Translations under genes and position numbers: made by a program | Part shown: positions 1-6,110 of the stretch, one piece after another | Layout: each line of letters opens with the position of its first letter | Numbering within the stretch: the first letter of the stretch is position 1 | Assembly: GCA_003445125.1 (NCBI GenBank) | Contig: DLVP01000201.1 | Location: 2,265 to 11,906 of the forward strand | Source of the DNA: Oscillospiraceae bacterium | Lineage (GTDB): Bacteria; Bacillota; Clostridia; Oscillospirales; Ruminococcaceae | DNA: 9,642 bases | Reading direction: 5' to 3' | The notes under the pieces: model-generated | Told to the model about the DNA's origin: nothing | Databases searched by the model: none | The model's input: the letters and a program-made list of their open reading frames with translations, nothing else

Positions 1-536
1 CCGGCGGACAGGCTTCCAAGGCGTCCAATATCGGACAGGTGGCACAGTTTGCCGCAGCGGGTAAAACGACCGGCAAGAAGAACCTGGCAGAGATCGTAAT
101 GTCTTACGGCTATGTGTATGTGGCACAAATTGCTATGGGCGCGGATATGAATCAGACGCTCAAGGCACTGACCGAAGCAGAGGCATATCCGGGACCGTCT
201 CTGGTCATCGCTTATTCTCCCTGCGAGATGCATGGTATTAAGGGCGGAATGCAGAATTCTCAGTTGGAGATGAAGCGTGCGGTTGAGGCAGGCTACTGGC
301 AGATGTTCCGCTTCAATCCGTCGCTGAAAGCCGAGGGCAAGAACCCGCTGACCGTGGATTCCAAGGCTCCGACGACGAACTATATCGACTTCATCAAGTC
401 CGAAACCCGTTATGCTCGTCTGGCACAGGCGTTCCCGCAGAGAGCGGAAGTTCTGTTCCATAAGGCAGAGGATAATGCGGCGGCGAAGTACGATCATTTG
501 CTCCGTTTGGCAAAAATGTACGGTAACGAGGATTGA
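1..536 (+). CDS. nifJ: Pyruvate:ferredoxin (flavodoxin) oxidoreductase, C-terminal part (partial, 5' end outside window)
   Basis: Cytoplasmic enzyme that oxidatively decarboxylates pyruvate to acetyl-CoA and CO2 and passes electrons to ferredoxin or flavodoxin, central to fermentative anaerobes. Only the last 177 residues are visible; the codon frame starts at base 3. The fragment opens with GGQASKA, the conserved end of the thiamine-diphosphate-binding region, and continues with QFAAAGKTTGKK and YGYVYVAQIAMGA, all typical of this family. SLVIAYSPCEMHG carries the Cys (codon 222-224) that in characterised PFORs ligates the proximal 4Fe-4S cluster. The tail (EAGYWQMFRFNP, then ETRYARL and FPQRAEVLFHKAE) matches the usual PFOR C terminus, so the 3' end looks complete. 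The gene is followed 25 bp later by a strong terminator. It is the only + strand gene in the window. The family call is firm; the symbol follows common usage. Confidence 0.95.
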   Translation, partial: GGQASKASNIGQVAQFAAAGKTTGKKNLAEIVMSYGYVYVAQIAMGADMNQTLKALTEAEAYPGPSLVIAYSPCEMHGIKGGMQNSQLEMKRAVEAGYWQMFRFNPSLKAEGKNPLTVDSKAPTTNYIDFIKSETRYARLAQAFPQRAEVLFHKAEDNAAAKYDHLLRLAKMYGNED

Positions 537-555
537 TTTTCCTCATTCATGCAAT

Positions 556-592
556 AAAAATGGGCACCCGCGAGAGCGGGTGCCCGTTTTTT
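556..592 (+). terminator. Rho-independent terminator of the PFOR gene, possibly bidirectional
   Basis: A perfect 10-bp stem GGGCACCCGC / GCGGGTGCCC (562-571 and 576-585) with a GAGA tetraloop is followed by GTTTTTT. The upstream side carries ATAAAAAT, so the reverse strand also reads hairpin plus T-run, and the element could stop transcription from both sides. It lies 25 bp after the PFOR stop codon. Confidence 0.93.
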
Positions 593-631
593 GGTTCGGG
601 AAAATGAATTTGCGGCAAATCGAAGAAAACG

Positions 632-667
632 CCCGCCGCCCCGCGCGATTTCGCGCGGGGCGGCGGG
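632..667 (-). terminator. GC-rich hairpin, candidate - strand terminator
   Basis: A perfect 16-bp stem (632-647 paired with 652-667) closes an ATTT loop and consists almost only of G and C. Read on the - strand it is followed by GCGTTTTCTTC, a modest T-rich tail, so it could act as a second-line terminator for the regulator gene that ends at 768. It could equally be a dispersed palindromic element; its core CCCCGCGCG / CGCGCGGGG recurs at 4761-4794. Confidence 0.5.
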
Positions 668-730
668 GAAAACAAAGAACGTGCGGCAGTTTTGAACATC
701 CTGTTTGCAGGCTGCGGGAAAGCTGAGAAA

Positions 731-767
731 ACTTCTTCCGCGCGCCGATTCGGCGCGCGGAAGAAGT
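731..767 (-). terminator. Hairpin directly after the araC-type gene, likely terminator
   Basis: A perfect 17-bp stem (731-747 paired with 751-767, loop ATT) starts at the base following the TGA stop of the AraC-type gene. On the - strand it is followed by TTTTCTC, a short and interrupted T-run. Position and stem strength favour a terminator, though the tail is weaker than at the other two terminators. Confidence 0.65.
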
Positions 768-1625
768 TCATTTCTTTTTGACGGGAATCCAGATTTCGCA
801 GAGATACTTGTCGTCCATAGTCCCCTTTTCGTACTTGGAAGGATCGTCGTAGTACTCTATACAGTACCCTGCCGCAAATTCATACTCCTTCATCGACGGC
901 AGCCATTCCGTGAAAATACGGGTGTTGACATCCTGCAATGCGTTCGGCATCGGTCCGATGCAGGGGAAAACCGCCCATGTAAACGCGGGGATCGTCCGAA
1001 CCGTAAATTCCTGCGGCACAGGAGCGCCCGTTGTGTACGGATCGGCAATCAGATATTCAAAGCTCTCGTGACCCATCGTGCTGTCAATGTTGATTCCGTA
1101 TGTCCCGTGTACCACTGCTCCCTTGCCTTGAGAAAAGTGCTCCTTCCAAAACTGCGGTATCCATGCTTTTGCCCCCTCGTAAAGGAATGTTTTGGCGTTT
1201 CCGAGCACGGAAAACGCGTCCTTGCTGACGATTCTGTAATCCATAAGATAGCCTCCTTCAAGAGAAAACCTGATTTTCAGCGGAGCAAAGGATTTCAGCA
1301 CCGCGCCGTCCTTTCGGGCGCTTGCCGGGGTGATTCCGTGGAATCGCGTGAACGCTTTGGTGAAGCTGTCCGGAGAATCGTACCCGTACTTCAGAGCAAT
1401 GTCAATCACTTTTTCGTCGGTTGAGACAAGGTCTTTTCCCGCGAGTGCGAGCCGACGGCTGCGGATGTATTCCGATACCGTGAAGCCGCAGAGCATCGCA
1501 AAGCCCTTCTGAAAGTAGAAGGGAGAAACGTGGGAAGCCTTTGCGATTTCTTCCGCAGAAAGATCCTCGGTGATGTGTTGCTCAATGTACTGTACGGAAT
1601 CGCCGATGATGCGCATCCATTCCAT
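768..1625 (-). CDS. AraC-family transcriptional regulator with GyrI-like effector-binding domain
   Basis: Predicted cytoplasmic DNA-binding regulator of 285 residues. Residues about 8-105 form the AraC-type double helix-turn-helix: the first HTH is around LSAEEIAKASHVSPFYFQK (22-40), and the family signature region is around GYDSPDSFTKAFTRFHGITP (81-100). Residues about 127-285 look like a GyrI-like/AraC effector-binding domain, ending in YDDPSKYEKGTMDDKYLCEI and a basic tail, a fold that binds small hydrophobic or cationic ligands in BmrR/Rob-type proteins. HTH first and ligand domain second is the Rob-like order. The ATG is preceded by AAAGGAGGGG at 5 nt, an excellent ribosome binding site. 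A TATAAT box 31 bp upstream suggests its own promoter, although the phosphatidyltransferase gene ends only 46 bp upstream. The ligand and target genes cannot be read from the sequence. Confidence 0.92.
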   Translation of the reverse strand: MEWMRIIGDSVQYIEQHITEDLSAEEIAKASHVSPFYFQKGFAMLCGFTVSEYIRSRRLALAGKDLVSTDEKVIDIALKYGYDSPDSFTKAFTRFHGITPASARKDGAVLKSFAPLKIRFSLEGGYLMDYRIVSKDAFSVLGNAKTFLYEGAKAWIPQFWKEHFSQGKGAVVHGTYGINIDSTMGHESFEYLIADPYTTGAPVPQEFTVRTIPAFTWAVFPCIGPMPNALQDVNTRIFTEWLPSMKEYEFAAGYCIEYYDDPSKYEKGTMDDKYLCEIWIPVKKK

Positions 1626-1656
1626 GAAAACCCCTCCTTTGCCTTACTGTGTCTCT

Positions 1657-1662
1657 ATTATA
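1657..1662 (-). promoter_or_regulatory. Candidate -10 box (TATAAT) for the araC-type gene
   Basis: On the - strand a perfect TATAAT lies in the 46-bp gap upstream of the AraC-type gene, 31 bp before its ATG. No convincing -35 hexamer is present at 16-18 bp (the bases there read GGGAAA or close), so the promoter may be weak or activator-dependent. Readthrough from the upstream lipid gene is also possible. Confidence 0.4.
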
Positions 1663-1671
1663 TCGGAAAGC

Positions 1672-2274
1672 TCACACTTTTTCCCGACGTTTTGTGCTGT
1701 CTTTTGTCTGTTTGCTTCCGGTGAAAAATACAGACTTTTGGTTCTCGTCATATTCCTTTTGGATCAGATGAATCCACAATTCCTCCGCAGAAGCAATCAG
1801 CCCCAGCGCGCATACCACGATGCAGTAAGGCACTTCCCAACGGACAACAAGCGCAAACGGCAGCAAGAACACCGCCGCACCGGTCACTTTGTTGAGCCAT
1901 GTGTGCAGGGAGGCAAAACGGTGATACTTGACCGCCGCCGTGAGATAGGCGGCAAGGCGAACGGCGAGAACCGCCGCCACGGCGTACCATATGGCGCGCG
2001 GGAGAGCCTGCCATAGCGTCGGAACGAATCGAACCAGCATAACGGTGTAAAACACAAGGTCGGCGATGCTGTCCAGCTTTGCACCGAAGCTGCCGGCAGT
2101 GCCGGTTTTTCTGGCAATGAAACCGTCAAGCGCGTCGGTCAGCCCGGTCAGGGTGTAGACAAAAAAGAACCAAAAAGAGTATAAAGGAAGAAACGGAAGA
2201 AAGAGAGAAAAAATGATCCGCAGAGAGGTTACGGTGTCTGCGGCATTCCAACGGTGAGAAATGTCTTTGTTCAT
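1672..2274 (-). CDS. CDP-alcohol phosphatidyltransferase family membrane enzyme
   Basis: Integral membrane enzyme of 200 residues that would join a CDP-linked lipid to an alcohol, releasing CMP, as in phosphatidylglycerolphosphate, phosphatidylserine or cardiolipin synthesis. The complete family motif D(x)2DG(x)2AR(x)8G(x)3D(x)3D is present: D47, D50, G51, A54, R55, G64, D68 and D72, so all metal- and CDP-binding residues are intact. Hydrophobic segments fall at about 17-43, 73-90, 94-115, 130-145 and 148-165, within the family's usual six-helix plan. The last ~30 residues are charged and probably cytoplasmic. ATG is preceded by GGAG at 9 nt, and the gene starts 3 bp after the stop of the upstream membrane-protein gene, implying co-transcription and probably coupled translation. 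Which alcohol is used cannot be told from the sequence; a second pgsA-like or pssA-like role is possible. Confidence 0.9.
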   Translation of the reverse strand: MNKDISHRWNAADTVTSLRIIFSLFLPFLPLYSFWFFFVYTLTGLTDALDGFIARKTGTAGSFGAKLDSIADLVFYTVMLVRFVPTLWQALPRAIWYAVAAVLAVRLAAYLTAAVKYHRFASLHTWLNKVTGAAVFLLPFALVVRWEVPYCIVVCALGLIASAEELWIHLIQKEYDENQKSVFFTGSKQTKDSTKRREKV

Positions 2275-2277
2275 ACG

Positions 2278-2673
2278 TTATTGCTCCGTGGGAATTCGCT
2301 GTACGGAAAGGCTTCCGGAGGCATTTTTTGCCTGAACCGAGAGGGTATAAATTCCGTCATTCGGGATGTTCACGGTAAAATCCTCGGCGGTTTTGCCGTC
2401 CCCGCTGTAAAGCGCCGTGCCGTCCGATGCCCTGATTTCCAAACGCAGAGAACCTTTGACGTCAGAAAAATGCACTGCAAGACGGTCGTTTTCGAGGAGA
2501 GAAAGTGTGTGCGAATCTGTGCCGTTCATCTTTCGGATGTCGAGCAGATAAGCGTCCGGATTTTTGATCCGTTCTCCCGTGAAAGCGGGCGCCTGTGAAA
2601 AATATACGGCAATTCCCGCGAACACCACCAATAGGAAAAGGCCGACAAGAAGGAGAATTTTGCGTTTTGTCAT
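2278..2673 (-). CDS. Small membrane-anchored exported protein, function unknown
   Basis: A 131-residue protein I do not recognise as a named family. Residues 1-4 are basic (MTKRK), and residues about 5-25 form one strongly hydrophobic segment, a signal anchor or signal peptide without a lipobox Cys. The remaining ~105 residues would lie outside the membrane and look beta-rich (alternating patterns such as SLRLEIRASDG and GIYTLSVQAKNASGSLSVQR), reminiscent of Ig-like or pre-peptidase C-terminal-like sandwiches. The same frame stays open to 2946, but that extension overlaps the TetR gene, is Arg/Trp-rich and implausible as protein. I therefore chose the ATG at 2673, which has AAAAGGCGG 6 nt upstream. 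It sits between a TetR regulator and a phosphatidyltransferase, which suggests an envelope role (inference). Confidence 0.75.
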   Translation of the reverse strand: MTKRKILLLVGLFLLVVFAGIAVYFSQAPAFTGERIKNPDAYLLDIRKMNGTDSHTLSLLENDRLAVHFSDVKGSLRLEIRASDGTALYSGDGKTAEDFTVNIPNDGIYTLSVQAKNASGSLSVQRIPTEQ

Positions 2674-2782
2674 AAAAAACCGCCTTTTCAATGAAATTCT
2701 CCGCATCCGAACAGCAGTCACGCCGTGGGAGGTACGGAGAAAATACCCATACAGCAGCCAAAGTGCCGTGTGTCGGGAGGAT

Positions 2783-3403
2783 TTATTGCTTTCCGTAGAT
2801 TTCAAAAAACTGTCGGATGTGTCGATCCACCGTTTCCATGACCTGCGGCTCCAGCGACGGGTGTCGGTCGCAAAGGGAAATCCAGGCGGAAATCGGAAGG
2901 CAGAGTTGAGCCGCCATGATCTCCGGGTCGTCCTCTTTGAAAACACCTTCCCGAATGAGAAGCTCGGTCAGTTTGGAAAAATATTGCATGACAGCGGTGT
3001 AATTCTGCGTGGTGAACAGCGCGGAAAGCTCGGGATTGCGAAACTGTTCGATGACGAGCATTTTTCGCCCTTTGCTGATGTGCGGATCGTGCAGAATGTA
3101 GCGGATATGTTCCCGAACCATTTGGGACGCTTTTTCCGCGGTTATGTGTTTTATTTTGTCCGTAAATTCCGAATTGCCGCAATCGGCGGTCGCGAAAACG
3201 GAATGTTCCCGATACCCCTTCAGCGTTTCCTGCAATAATGCATCTAAAAGTGCCTGTTTGCTTTCGAAATGGCTGTAAAGCGAGGCTTTTCGGATGCCGA
3301 CGGCATCGGCGATCTGCGAAACGGAGGTGCCTTCAAACCCCTGTACGGAAAACAGATCAAGCGCCGCTTCGAGAATTGCCTGTTTTGTGCTTGTTTTTTC
3401 CAA
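2783..3403 (-). CDS. TetR/AcrR-family transcriptional repressor
   Basis: A cytoplasmic repressor of 206 residues, the usual TetR length. Residues about 6-52 form the conserved N-terminal DNA-binding domain: ILEAALDLFSVQGFEGTSV, then the HTH ISQ-to-SLYSHFESK region at about 29-49, ending in the signature (S/Y)LYxHFxSKxALL. Residues about 60-206 are the variable ligand-binding and dimerisation domain and give no ligand clue. The start is TTG, not ATG: it is preceded by AAGGAAG at 7 nt, and the protein begins MEKTSTKQAILEAALDLF as the family does, with no better in-frame start. Upstream is a consensus promoter with a palindromic operator in its spacer, so autorepression is likely. The downstream membrane protein (109 bp away) and phosphatidyltransferase probably belong to its regulon. 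Confidence 0.93.
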   Translation of the reverse strand: MEKTSTKQAILEAALDLFSVQGFEGTSVSQIADAVGIRKASLYSHFESKQALLDALLQETLKGYREHSVFATADCGNSEFTDKIKHITAEKASQMVREHIRYILHDPHISKGRKMLVIEQFRNPELSALFTTQNYTAVMQYFSKLTELLIREGVFKEDDPEIMAAQLCLPISAWISLCDRHPSLEPQVMETVDRHIRQFFEIYGKQ

Positions 3404-3459
3404 TGCTGCTCTTCCTTTTTGTGATTTGCGTGCTGAATTTGGAATTTCACGCTGATTCT

Positions 3460-3488
3460 ATTATACCTACCGATCGGTCGGGTGTCAA
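3460..3488 (-). promoter_or_regulatory. Consensus sigma-A promoter of tetR (TTGACA-17-TATAAT)
   Basis: On the - strand TTGACA (3483-3488) and TATAAT (3460-3465) are both perfect and exactly 17 bp apart. The -10 box lies 56 bp upstream of the TTG start of the TetR gene. No gene is read away from it on the + strand. Confidence 0.88.
3466..3481. promoter_or_regulatory. Probable TetR operator in the promoter spacer
   Basis: The perfect palindrome ACCGATCGGT (3469-3478) extends to CCTACCGATCGGTCGG with one mismatched pair. It lies entirely between the -35 and -10 boxes, so a bound dimer would block RNA polymerase directly. TetR-family operators are typically palindromes of this size; assigning it to the adjacent gene product is inference from position. 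Confidence 0.75.
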
Positions 3489-3533
3489 GGCTTTTTATAA
3501 AAGAACGGTCGCTTTTCTGCGGATGGAAAGGGC

Positions 3534-3569
3534 AAAAAATGCGGGCACCCGCCGAAGGCGGGTGCCCGC
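3534..3569 (-). terminator. Rho-independent terminator of the rlmB-yjbR operon
   Basis: A perfect 13-bp stem (3541-3553 paired with 3557-3569, loop GAA) is followed on the - strand by ATTTTTTG. It begins 7 bp after the stop codon of the YjbR-family gene. Its stem contains the same GGGCACCCGC arm as the PFOR terminator at 562-571. Confidence 0.9.
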
Positions 3570-3576
3570 AAGAATT

Positions 3577-3926
3577 TCATGCAGATTTTGTGGCATCAAA
3601 ACTCAACGACAGAAGAAACCGCAGCTTGTCGTCGTCTGCACTTGCATCCAATGCGGCGGTGATCCAACGGTCCTTGTTCATGTGATAGGCGGGGAAGAAC
3701 CCCGCTTCGGCACGCAGAGAACCGATCAACAGCGGGTCGCACTTGAGGTTGACCACGTCGATCGTTCCGTCGCCCGGCAATCCGAGAAGCCGACGCGGAA
3801 GATTCATCACCAGCGCAAACCATTTGCGGTTGTCCGGATGACGGAACACGGCGTGGAAGCCCAAGGGTAGTCGGGAGAAATACCGTAGGTCTGAAAAATA
3901 ATCTCTTCCAGTTCTTTTCTGTTCAT
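3577..3926 (-). pseudogene. MmcQ/YjbR-family protein gene, frameshifted
   Basis: YjbR/MmcQ proteins are small (about 110-120 aa), with a CyaY-like fold and no settled function. Here the N terminus and the rest are in different frames. From the ATG at 3926 (GGAG 9 nt upstream) the gene reads MNRKELEEIIFQTYGISPDY then PW, exactly how family members begin. That frame then turns to nonsense and stops at 3807-3809. The family sequence resumes in another frame at about 3861: GFHAVFRHPDNRKWFALVMN, later VNLKCDPLLIGSLR and PAYHMNKDRWITAALD, to a stop at 3577. Family members as I recall them have about six residues between the PW and AV(F/L)RH motifs. Here only 8 nt remain between TGG and GCC GTG, so about 10 nt appear to be missing. 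The downstream frame alone would need a TTG at 3864 with no ribosome binding site. It is either a recent pseudogene or a sequence error. Confidence 0.82.
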
Positions 3927-3930
3927 ATCA

Positions 3931-4824
3931 TCACACTCCGGTCAGATCAAACGGCGGAATAAAGCTCTCTTCGGCGCAGCCTTCTTCCTGAACATAGGCG
4001 TTTTCCACGCCGATCAGTTGGGCATACTCTACCAGATCGTCGTAATCGTCACGCGCAAGCGGGGAGGACAACTCGGGAAAAGCAATGTCTTTCGGCAGGG
4101 TGTATTGGCTCATCAGACTCATGATGATGCGGTTGCCGAACGTGCGGTCAAGAAATTTCACCACCCGCTTGGAATCGTCGGACAACCCCGGAAGTGCTAA
4201 GTGCCGCACAATCACGCCCTTTTGCATCATGCCTTCGCCGTCAAATTGCGGGGTTCCCGTTTGCCGCAGCATTTCCTCCACTGTGGCGGCGGCAATTTCC
4301 ATATAGTGCGGGGCAGCGGAATACCGAAGGGCATACCGCTCGTCGTAATACTTGAAATCCGGCAGATAAATGTCAATCAGTCCGTCGAGCTCTTTCAGCG
4401 TTTTTACGCACTCATACCCGCCGCTGTTGCAGACAATCGGAAGCGAGAGTCCTTGCTTTTTGGCAAGCCTCAGCGCCTGTATAATGTGCGGGTAGTACTG
4501 CGTCGGGGTGACAAGATTGATGTTGTGCGCGCCCTGTGCCTGCAAGGAAAGGAAAATTTTCGCCAGTCGTTCGGTGCTGATTTCTTTGCCGAATCCGCCG
4601 CTGCTGATTTCGCGGTTTTGGCAGTAGCAGCAGCGAAGATTGCAGTGAGAGAAAAACACCGTGCCGGAGCCTCTTTTTCCGGACAGACACGGTTCTTCCC
4701 AGAAATGCAGCGCGGCGCGGGCGACCTTCAGCCTGTCGTCAGCGCCGCAGAACCCCCGTTCCCCGCGCGTGCGGTTCACGCCGCACGCGCGGGGACAGAG
4801 AGTGCAGTGCTCGTAAAGGTTCAT
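3931..4824 (-). CDS. Radical SAM protein, PflX type (pyruvate-formate-lyase-activase-like)
   Basis: A 297-residue cytoplasmic iron-sulfur enzyme of the radical SAM superfamily (COG1313, PflX). The SAM-binding 4Fe-4S motif CxxxCxxC is C61-NLR-C65-CY-C68. An N-terminal cysteine motif, CxxCPRxCGVNR (C7, C10, C14) with GFCG (C26), is the PflX hallmark and probably holds a further metal or cluster. Later blocks such as NLVTPTQYYPHI and DIYLPDFKYYD fit the TIM-barrel core, and VRHLALPGLSDDSK is also typical. The substrate is unknown; family members resemble glycyl-radical activases, but no glycyl-radical enzyme gene is nearby. The frame is open to a TTG at 4872, but the ATG at 4824 overlaps the upstream M23 stop as ATGA, has GAGGGA at 6 nt, and gives the standard N terminus MNLYEHCTLCPR. 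Codons 11-21 contain a perfect 14-bp inverted repeat. Confidence 0.92.
   Translation of the reverse strand: MNLYEHCTLCPRACGVNRTRGERGFCGADDRLKVARAALHFWEEPCLSGKRGSGTVFFSHCNLRCCYCQNREISSGGFGKEISTERLAKIFLSLQAQGAHNINLVTPTQYYPHIIQALRLAKKQGLSLPIVCNSGGYECVKTLKELDGLIDIYLPDFKYYDERYALRYSAAPHYMEIAAATVEEMLRQTGTPQFDGEGMMQKGVIVRHLALPGLSDDSKRVVKFLDRTFGNRIIMSLMSQYTLPKDIAFPELSSPLARDDYDDLVEYAQLIGVENAYVQEEGCAEESFIPPFDLTGV
4761..4794. repeat. 14-bp perfect inverted repeat inside the radical SAM gene
   Basis: CCCCGCGCGTGCGG (4761-4774) pairs perfectly with 4781-4794 around a 6-nt loop, about 30-64 nt into the coding sequence. It covers the codons of the conserved CPRACGVNRTRG stretch. Its outer 9 bp (CCCCGCGCG / CGCGCGGGG) are identical to the core of the intergenic hairpin at 639-660. 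Confidence 0.85.
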
Positions 4825-6089
4825 GCGTCGTCCCTCAGACTTTCGTCGATGAATTGCCACGGATTGATCCAAACGGTGTTGACCGCCATGGAAAAATGCA
4901 GGTGAGGACCGGTGGAAAATCCGGTGGAACCGACCTTTCCGATGACGTCGCCTTTTTTCACCATGTCGCCGACCTTGCAGTCAAGCTCGCTCATGTGATA
5001 GTAAATGCTTTTCAGACCGTAGCCGTGCTCGATCACTACGGTGTTTCCGGTCATCTGCAAAAACTGCGCCAGCACGACTCGACCGTTGTTGGTAGCAACG
5101 ATGGGTGTGCCCTCGTCGGCGGCAATGTCGATGCCGCTGTGACGGGAGGAGGATTCCTGATCGTTGACATAGCGGATCATTCCGAACTCAGTGGTGATTT
5201 CGCCTCTGACCGGCCAGAGAAATTCGCCTTCGGGATAGTAGGTGTCGTCGCAAAGCGCCTTCGGCTCTTTCATGGCACTGTACAGCTCCCAGTTGGCAGT
5301 GTCGCTGCCGACGGTGCTGTCGGCGATTTCTTCGTCAATGTACATATGCTGGACGTCGAAATCGTATTTTTCCACATGAACGGTAAACTCGCGCGAAAGC
5401 TCGGCGGATTTGACCGATACCGTGTAGTCGCCGGGTTTGGTTTTGTACCCGACGGGAATAAAGGTGACATAGGCAGTCCCGTTGAAAAAGCAGTGCGGTT
5501 CAAAGGACAGGGAGGTGGAGACGGTGGGTTGACTGACGTTTTGGGCAGTGACGGTCAGAAAGTTTCCCTGAAGCACCGTGTCGGAGGAAACCGTGATTTC
5601 CTGCACGGAGTCGATTGTCAGTGTCAGCACATACGACGCCGTCGCACGAAGGTCGTCGCTGTCGAATTCGGCAGTGAGAAAGAGGGTGTAGTCCCCGTTG
5701 TGTTCCGGTACCAATGCGCGCAGTTCGTCCGCCGAGCCGCTGAACAAGAGCCCGCCTTCAAAGCGAACCGAAATTTCAAGGGCAATCGGCTGTACGGAAA
5801 ACACAGGCGAAAAATCGGCGAAATCCATGGAGATTCGCGGAATTTCATCGTCATTGTCCAAGTGATGCACCGCGCCGTTCACGGTCATTTCGGCGGATTG
5901 CGGACGCAGAGAAAGCTCGCCGACGGTCATCTGCAAACGCGAAAGTGCCGCATCACTGTCAAAATCGACGGAAGAAGCGGGTTCGGACGAGACGGGAAAA
6001 TTCGGCTCCTTGCGGGAAAACAGCCGCGGCAAAAAGATGACCGCGGCTGTTGCAAACACAGCAAGGAGGATCCAAAGAACTTTTTTCAA
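4821..6089 (-). CDS. M23-family (LytM-type) peptidoglycan endopeptidase, membrane-anchored
   Basis: Predicted extracellular zinc metallopeptidase of 422 residues that cuts peptide cross-links in peptidoglycan. Residues about 4-23 form a hydrophobic signal anchor or signal peptide after MKK. Residues about 55-240 are beta-rich and Ig-like; the later part (TVLQGNFLTVTAQN, then VGYKTKPGDYTVSV) resembles the N-terminal domain often preceding M23 modules. The catalytic domain spans about 290-415 and is intact: HxxxD is RHSGIDIA (H317, D321), HxH is GPHLHF (H396, H398), and H365 is the further conserved catalytic His. The start is TTG, preceded by GGAGG at 7 nt; MKKVLWILLAVF is a normal export signal beginning. 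It lies 21 bp after the P-type-ATPase-like gene, and its TGA overlaps the ATG of the radical SAM gene. All expected active-site residues are present, so it is probably active. Confidence 0.93.
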   Translation of the reverse strand: MKKVLWILLAVFATAAVIFLPRLFSRKEPNFPVSSEPASSVDFDSDAALSRLQMTVGELSLRPQSAEMTVNGAVHHLDNDDEIPRISMDFADFSPVFSVQPIALEISVRFEGGLLFSGSADELRALVPEHNGDYTLFLTAEFDSDDLRATASYVLTLTIDSVQEITVSSDTVLQGNFLTVTAQNVSQPTVSTSLSFEPHCFFNGTAYVTFIPVGYKTKPGDYTVSVKSAELSREFTVHVEKYDFDVQHMYIDEEIADSTVGSDTANWELYSAMKEPKALCDDTYYPEGEFLWPVRGEITTEFGMIRYVNDQESSSRHSGIDIAADEGTPIVATNNGRVVLAQFLQMTGNTVVIEHGYGLKSIYYHMSELDCKVGDMVKKGDVIGKVGSTGFSTGPHLHFSMAVNTVWINPWQFIDESLRDDA

Positions 6090-6110
6090 AGGACAGCCTC
6101 CGTTTCAGTT

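Noticed and set aside
2674..2946. N-terminal extension of the small exported protein
   Set aside because: The extra residues overlap the TetR gene in another frame and are Arg/Trp/Ser-rich. The ATG at 2673 has its own ribosome binding site directly before a typical signal anchor.
3428..3452. Possible hairpin GCGTG / CACGC in the tetR leader
   Set aside because: Only 5 bp with a 15-nt loop; too weak to call a regulatory structure or riboswitch.
3577..3864. Intact 95-aa YjbR-family protein starting at TTG 3864
   Set aside because: No ribosome binding site, and it lacks the family's N-terminal helix, which is found just upstream in another frame. A frameshifted gene fits better.
4825..4872. 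TTG start at 4872 for the radical SAM gene
   Set aside because: It would overlap the M23 catalytic domain end by 52 bp and add an unconserved stretch before the standard MNLYEHCTLCPR start.
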